This document shows, piece by piece, positions 5,021-7,524 of a DNA stretch of 7,524 nt; positions within the stretch are counted from its first letter, which is position 1; each line of letters opens with the position of its first letter. The notes beneath the pieces were generated by a model. It saw only the letters and a program-made list of their open reading frames with translations, was not told the origin of the DNA and did no database searches. The DNA is from Rickettsiaceae bacterium (GTDB taxonomy: Bacteria; Pseudomonadota; Alphaproteobacteria; Rickettsiales; Rickettsiaceae), in NCBI GenBank assembly GCA_028372485.1, contig JAOMYS010000050.1:1-7524 (forward strand), given 5' to 3'. Position numbers and translations under genes: made by a program.

Positions 5021-5755
5021 CTATTTGCAAGATAAAGCGTTTATAATGCCCCTTAATGTTTGAACCTCGTTATGAGTTAGGTTATCAACCCTTGAAAAAA
5101 GATTGCGAATTTTTCTACTCATATGATCTTTCTTTTTTTCTTCTCTAAAGAAATTTTTATTATCTAATGAATCAAATAGATGAGAATAAAAATATTCTAG
5201 CTCTGAATTTGTAGCCAGTTTGCAGTCGTTATTATCATTATTATGAGTACTAGCCGCACCTCGTTCTTGTTTGATGGCAGAATGAAATATTTCATAACAA
5301 ATCACTGCGACAGAATGTGCAATATTAAGAGACGTAAAATCAGGATTCGTATCAATAGTTAAAATTTTATTTGAAAAAGAAATCTCTTCATTTGTTAAAC
5401 CAGAATTTTCTCTACCAAACATTATTCCTATGTTAGAAGCATGCGGAAAACTCTGGAGTAATTCTCTTGATAATACAGAATCTTTGTGCATATCTCTTTT
5501 AGATGCAGTAGTTGCATATACATATTCTAGATCAGAAATAGCATCACTTATAGATTCATATATTTTTGCATCATCAATCAAATCTATTGCTCCGACTGAC
5601 ATATCTTTGGCTTTTTGGTTAGGCCATCCATCTCTTGGCTTAACTATGCGCAAGTCAGAAATACCAAAATTTTTCATAGCTCTTGCACTAGCACCAATAT
5701 TTTCTCCCATTTGTGGATGCGCTAGGATTATAGAAATGTTTTGGCTATATGACAT
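5021..5755 (-). CDS. trmJ: SpoU-family RNA methyltransferase, TrmJ-like (tRNA position 32)
   Basis: The 244-residue protein matches TrmJ in length and in the three SPOUT knot motifs: motif 1 HPQMGENIGASARAMKNFG (13-31) with N19 and R25, motif 2 GIMFGRENSGLTNEE (110-124), and motif 3 SLNIAHSVAVICYE (142-155). SPOUT enzymes bind S-adenosylmethionine in the knotted C-terminal part of this domain as dimers; TrmJ 2'-O-methylates C32 or U32 of certain tRNAs. An Asn/Asp-rich linker (about 165-180) leads to a helical tail ending HNEVQTLRGIINAL, usual for TrmJ. A close SpoU paralogue with another target cannot be excluded. The ATG at 5755 has no clear Shine-Dalgarno sequence; a promoter lies at 5780-5808 and the gene diverges from ftsA. 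About 330-400 bp of repeats separate it from coaD downstream. Confidence 0.85.
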   Translation of the reverse strand: MSYSQNISIILAHPQMGENIGASARAMKNFGISDLRIVKPRDGWPNQKAKDMSVGAIDLIDDAKIYESISDAISDLEYVYATTASKRDMHKDSVLSRELLQSFPHASNIGIMFGRENSGLTNEEISFSNKILTIDTNPDFTSLNIAHSVAVICYEIFHSAIKQERGAASTHNNDNNDCKLATNSELEYFYSHLFDSLDNKNFFREEKKKDHMSRKIRNLFSRVDNLTHNEVQTLRGIINALSCK

Positions 5756-5779
5756 GTGCTATGAATATAAAAAAACACA

Positions 5780-5808
5780 AGGATAAGCTGATCTTGAAGA
5801 TACAGCAA
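5780..5808 (-). promoter_or_regulatory. Predicted trmJ promoter
   Basis: On the minus strand TTGCTG (5808-5803) and TATCCT (5785-5780) are separated by 17 bases, giving a start near 5773 and a leader of about 18 bases. It overlaps the -35 box of the divergent ftsA promoter, so the two promoters could compete. Confidence 0.45.
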
Positions 5809-5822
5809 GTTTAATCTATAAT
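5794..5822 (+). promoter_or_regulatory. Predicted ftsA promoter
   Basis: TTGAAG (5794-5799) is followed after exactly 17 bases by a perfect TATAAT (5817-5822). Transcription should start near 5829, giving a leader of about 55 bases before the ATG at 5885. This is a near-consensus sigma70-type match. Confidence 0.6.
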
Positions 5823-5825
5823 GCT

Positions 5826-5840
5826 TCATACAGTGTATGA
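5826..5840. promoter_or_regulatory. Perfect 15-bp palindrome at the predicted ftsA start site (operator-like)
   Basis: TCATACA-G-TGTATGA is a perfect inverted repeat with a single central base. It starts four bases after the -10 box and covers the expected +1, the usual place for a repressor operator. A short ATCTA/TAGAT pair (5814-5818 and 5842-5846) flanks it asymmetrically. A very tight mRNA 5' hairpin is less likely because there is no room for a loop. The binding protein is unknown. Confidence 0.45.
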
Positions 5841-5884
5841 TTAGATATAAAAGTAACCACTAAATTCTTAGCAAATTGATAAAT

Positions 5885-7117
5885 ATGAAAAAGCGCTCTC
5901 CTAATTTTATTGTATTTGATATTGGGAGCAGCAAGATAATAGCGATCGCAGCCAATATTAATAAACAAGGAAAAACCAATATTGGCTCTCAGATATTACA
6001 ATATTCAGAAGGGTTTGACTCTGGTCATATTATTAATATGGAACGTGCAGAAAATAGCATCGTACGTGCTATTTATGCGCTTGAACAAAAATGCGATAAA
6101 AGCATAAATGAAGTAACAATCTCACTATCTGGAGTAGGAGTAAAATCTTATTATATGAGTAATAAGATTAAACTTAATAACCAAGTTATCTCTAAGCAAG
6201 ATGTTAAAAAACTAATTAAAAAAACTCTATCAGAGTTTAAAGTTAAAGATCAAGAAATAGTACATTATTTTCCAATAGAATTTATAGTAAATGGCAACAG
6301 ATCTGTAGAGGATCCGGTAGGATTATATGCTAACGAGCTTTCTTGTCAGCTCCATATAATATCTGCTGACTCTATGATGTTGATGAATCTCACAAAATGT
6401 TTAGCGAAATGCCATGTTGAAGTAAATGATATTATCGTATCGGCATACGCATCTGCTATTTCTTGCCTAAACGAGGATGAAAAGGAACTGGGCTGTGTAG
6501 TAATTGATATAGGAAGCAACACAACAAGTTTTGGTATATTTGTAAATAACAAAATGATATATGTTGATCACGTTCCTGTCGGCAGTATGCATATCACGAA
6601 AGACATAGCAAAAGCATTTTCAATTGGCTTAGGTCTTGCAGATAAGCTGAAAATTTTATACGGTCATGCGAATCCTAGCCTACTTATCAAGGATGCAATA
6701 ATAAAATTAGATAATCTAGACTCTGAGAGTAATCGACCAGATATTTCTATTACAGAAATGCAAGTAGCGAAAATTATAAATTCACGGATCAAGGGAGTAT
6801 TGATTGATATTAAAAAGAAATGTCATAACATATCCATGAATCATCTGGTAACATCTGTGGTAATTACTGGTGGAGGTGGTAGCTTGCCTGGGATAAAGAG
6901 CATAGCTAGTGAGATTTTTCAAAAGCAAGTGCGAATAGCAAAGCCAAAAAATATTTCAGAGATATCAGAAAATTATAATCCTTATATCTATTCAACTGCA
7001 CTTGGTATGATAGAATCAAAAAGCTTGCATTATAGACAGAACTGTTTTAAATCTGACCGCTGTGAAAGTAACGGTTGGTTGAAAAACATGTTCTTATGGT
7101 TCAAAGAAAATGTCTAG
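5885..7117 (+). CDS. ftsA: Cell division protein FtsA
   Basis: The 410-residue protein has the actin fold of FtsA: the phosphate-1 motif FDIGSSK (11-17), the family-specific 1C subdomain (about 84-165), phosphate-2 VVIDIGSNTTSFG (205-217), VPVGSMHITKDIA (230-242) and the adenosine motif VVITGGGGSLPG (325-336). The last residues, GWLKNMFLWFKENV (397-410), form the amphipathic membrane-targeting helix expected of FtsA. It polymerises on ATP at the cytoplasmic face of the inner membrane, anchors FtsZ and recruits later division proteins. An upstream in-frame TTG at 5876 would add three residues; the ATG at 5885 is preferred although neither has a Shine-Dalgarno sequence. The usual neighbours ftsQ and ftsZ are absent here. 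It has its own strong promoter with an operator-like palindrome, and overlaps the next gene by 22 bases. Confidence 0.95.
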   Translation: MKKRSPNFIVFDIGSSKIIAIAANINKQGKTNIGSQILQYSEGFDSGHIINMERAENSIVRAIYALEQKCDKSINEVTISLSGVGVKSYYMSNKIKLNNQVISKQDVKKLIKKTLSEFKVKDQEIVHYFPIEFIVNGNRSVEDPVGLYANELSCQLHIISADSMMLMNLTKCLAKCHVEVNDIIVSAYASAISCLNEDEKELGCVVIDIGSNTTSFGIFVNNKMIYVDHVPVGSMHITKDIAKAFSIGLGLADKLKILYGHANPSLLIKDAIIKLDNLDSESNRPDISITEMQVAKIINSRIKGVLIDIKKKCHNISMNHLVTSVVITGGGGSLPGIKSIASEIFQKQVRIAKPKNISEISENYNPYIYSTALGMIESKSLHYRQNCFKSDRCESNGWLKNMFLWFKENV

Positions 7118-7524
7118 AGTTAAAACTGACAATCCTTGTTTTTATAAGTAGTTCAGTCGCATATGCAGATGCCTGGCTTGTAGATACCGGAGGTTATAAA
7201 TACTCTTTCGGCCTTAGTTCAGCTAATAACCAAACTGTAGGAGGATACGCAATTGAGTCATGCGACCCATTATATGAAAATCCAATAGCTCACTCTTCCA
7301 TTGAATATGGAATTAGCAATAAAGATAATATTGGTTTTGCAGTTAATTATGATATTCCCGAGTCTGGTAATATCTTTCAAAGTGCTATAAAAGATATTGC
7401 TGCTTCTTATAAACGCAAAATATACGATGATCATAATTCTGTAGTTTCTACTAAAACCAGTATTTGCTATGAAATCAATAAATATACTCATAAATTAAAT
7501 TATGTTGATATATCAATCTTAATA
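7096..7524 (+). CDS. Predicted exported outer-membrane beta-barrel protein, 3' end outside the window
   Basis: An ATG at 7096, inside the last codons of ftsA in another frame, opens 143 codons with no stop up to the right edge. Residues 1-26 look like a signal peptide: basic start (MVQRKCLELK), hydrophobic core LTILVFISSSVA, and AYA or ADA cut sites at 22-26. The mature part begins DAWLVDTGGYKYSFGLSSA and contains SSIEYGISNKDNIGFAVNY (67-85), alternating polar and hydrophobic residues in the EYG-(I/L)-(S/T) style common in proteobacterial outer-membrane barrel proteins. I cannot name the family. Two cysteines (C56, C124) are in the mature part. There is no Shine-Dalgarno sequence; expression by coupling to ftsA is likely. 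The signal peptide and the long open frame make it a convincing gene; the barrel assignment is moderate. Confidence 0.65.
   Translation, partial: MVQRKCLELKLTILVFISSSVAYADAWLVDTGGYKYSFGLSSANNQTVGGYAIESCDPLYENPIAHSSIEYGISNKDNIGFAVNYDIPESGNIFQSAIKDIAASYKRKIYDDHNSVVSTKTSICYEINKYTHKLNYVDISILI

Noticed and set aside
7270..7491. A 73-codon minus-strand open frame near the right edge
   Set aside because: It lies antisense to the signal-peptide-bearing gene at 7096-7524, which has far better coding character.

Overview
The window is AT-rich, compact and bacterial. The mix of genes (yidD, an mlaE/mlaF-type transporter pair, alr, coaD, a TrmJ-like methyltransferase, ftsA), the low G+C, the weak ribosome binding sites and the degenerate palindromic repeats between genes fit an alphaproteobacterium of Rickettsiales type, meaning an obligate intracellular or endosymbiotic lineage. 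This assignment is an inference from gene content and style; no marker gene is present to name a genus. alr and ftsA together suggest that a peptidoglycan-based division machinery is kept.

Layout. Positions 1-188 hold the 5' end of an unrecognised minus-strand gene with a strong promoter at 221-249. About 550 bases without a convincing gene follow; they end in a roughly 90-bp palindromic repeat (660-748) that runs into a promoter for yidD (802-1038). A 74-residue membrane-anchored protein (1073-1297) follows in the same direction. This unit meets, tail to tail, a minus-strand cluster that reads coaD, alr, mlaE, mlaF from right to left (4619 down to 1353). coaD/alr overlap by 8 bases and mlaE/mlaF by 1 base. 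A 64-base potential three-way-junction structure lies between alr and mlaE. Upstream of coaD is about 280 bp of broken, two-orientation copies of the same repeat family seen before yidD. Beyond it is trmJ (minus, 5021-5755). trmJ and ftsA (5885-7117, plus) diverge from a 129-bp region carrying overlapping promoters and a perfect 15-bp palindrome at the predicted ftsA start site. ftsA overlaps by 22 bases an open, right-truncated gene for a predicted exported beta-barrel protein.

How the genes fit together. Most belong to cell-envelope upkeep: YidD helps membrane protein insertion, MlaE/MlaF are the inner-membrane core of an outer-membrane lipid transporter, Alr supplies D-alanine for the wall, FtsA tethers FtsZ to the membrane, and the last gene looks like an outer membrane protein. 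CoaD (coenzyme A synthesis) and TrmJ (tRNA modification) are housekeeping genes. I see no defence system, CRISPR array, transposase, rRNA or tRNA. The most interesting signals are non-coding: the repeat family that seems to donate a promoter and a Shine-Dalgarno sequence to neighbouring genes, the ftsA operator-like palindrome, and the structured alr-mlaE spacer.
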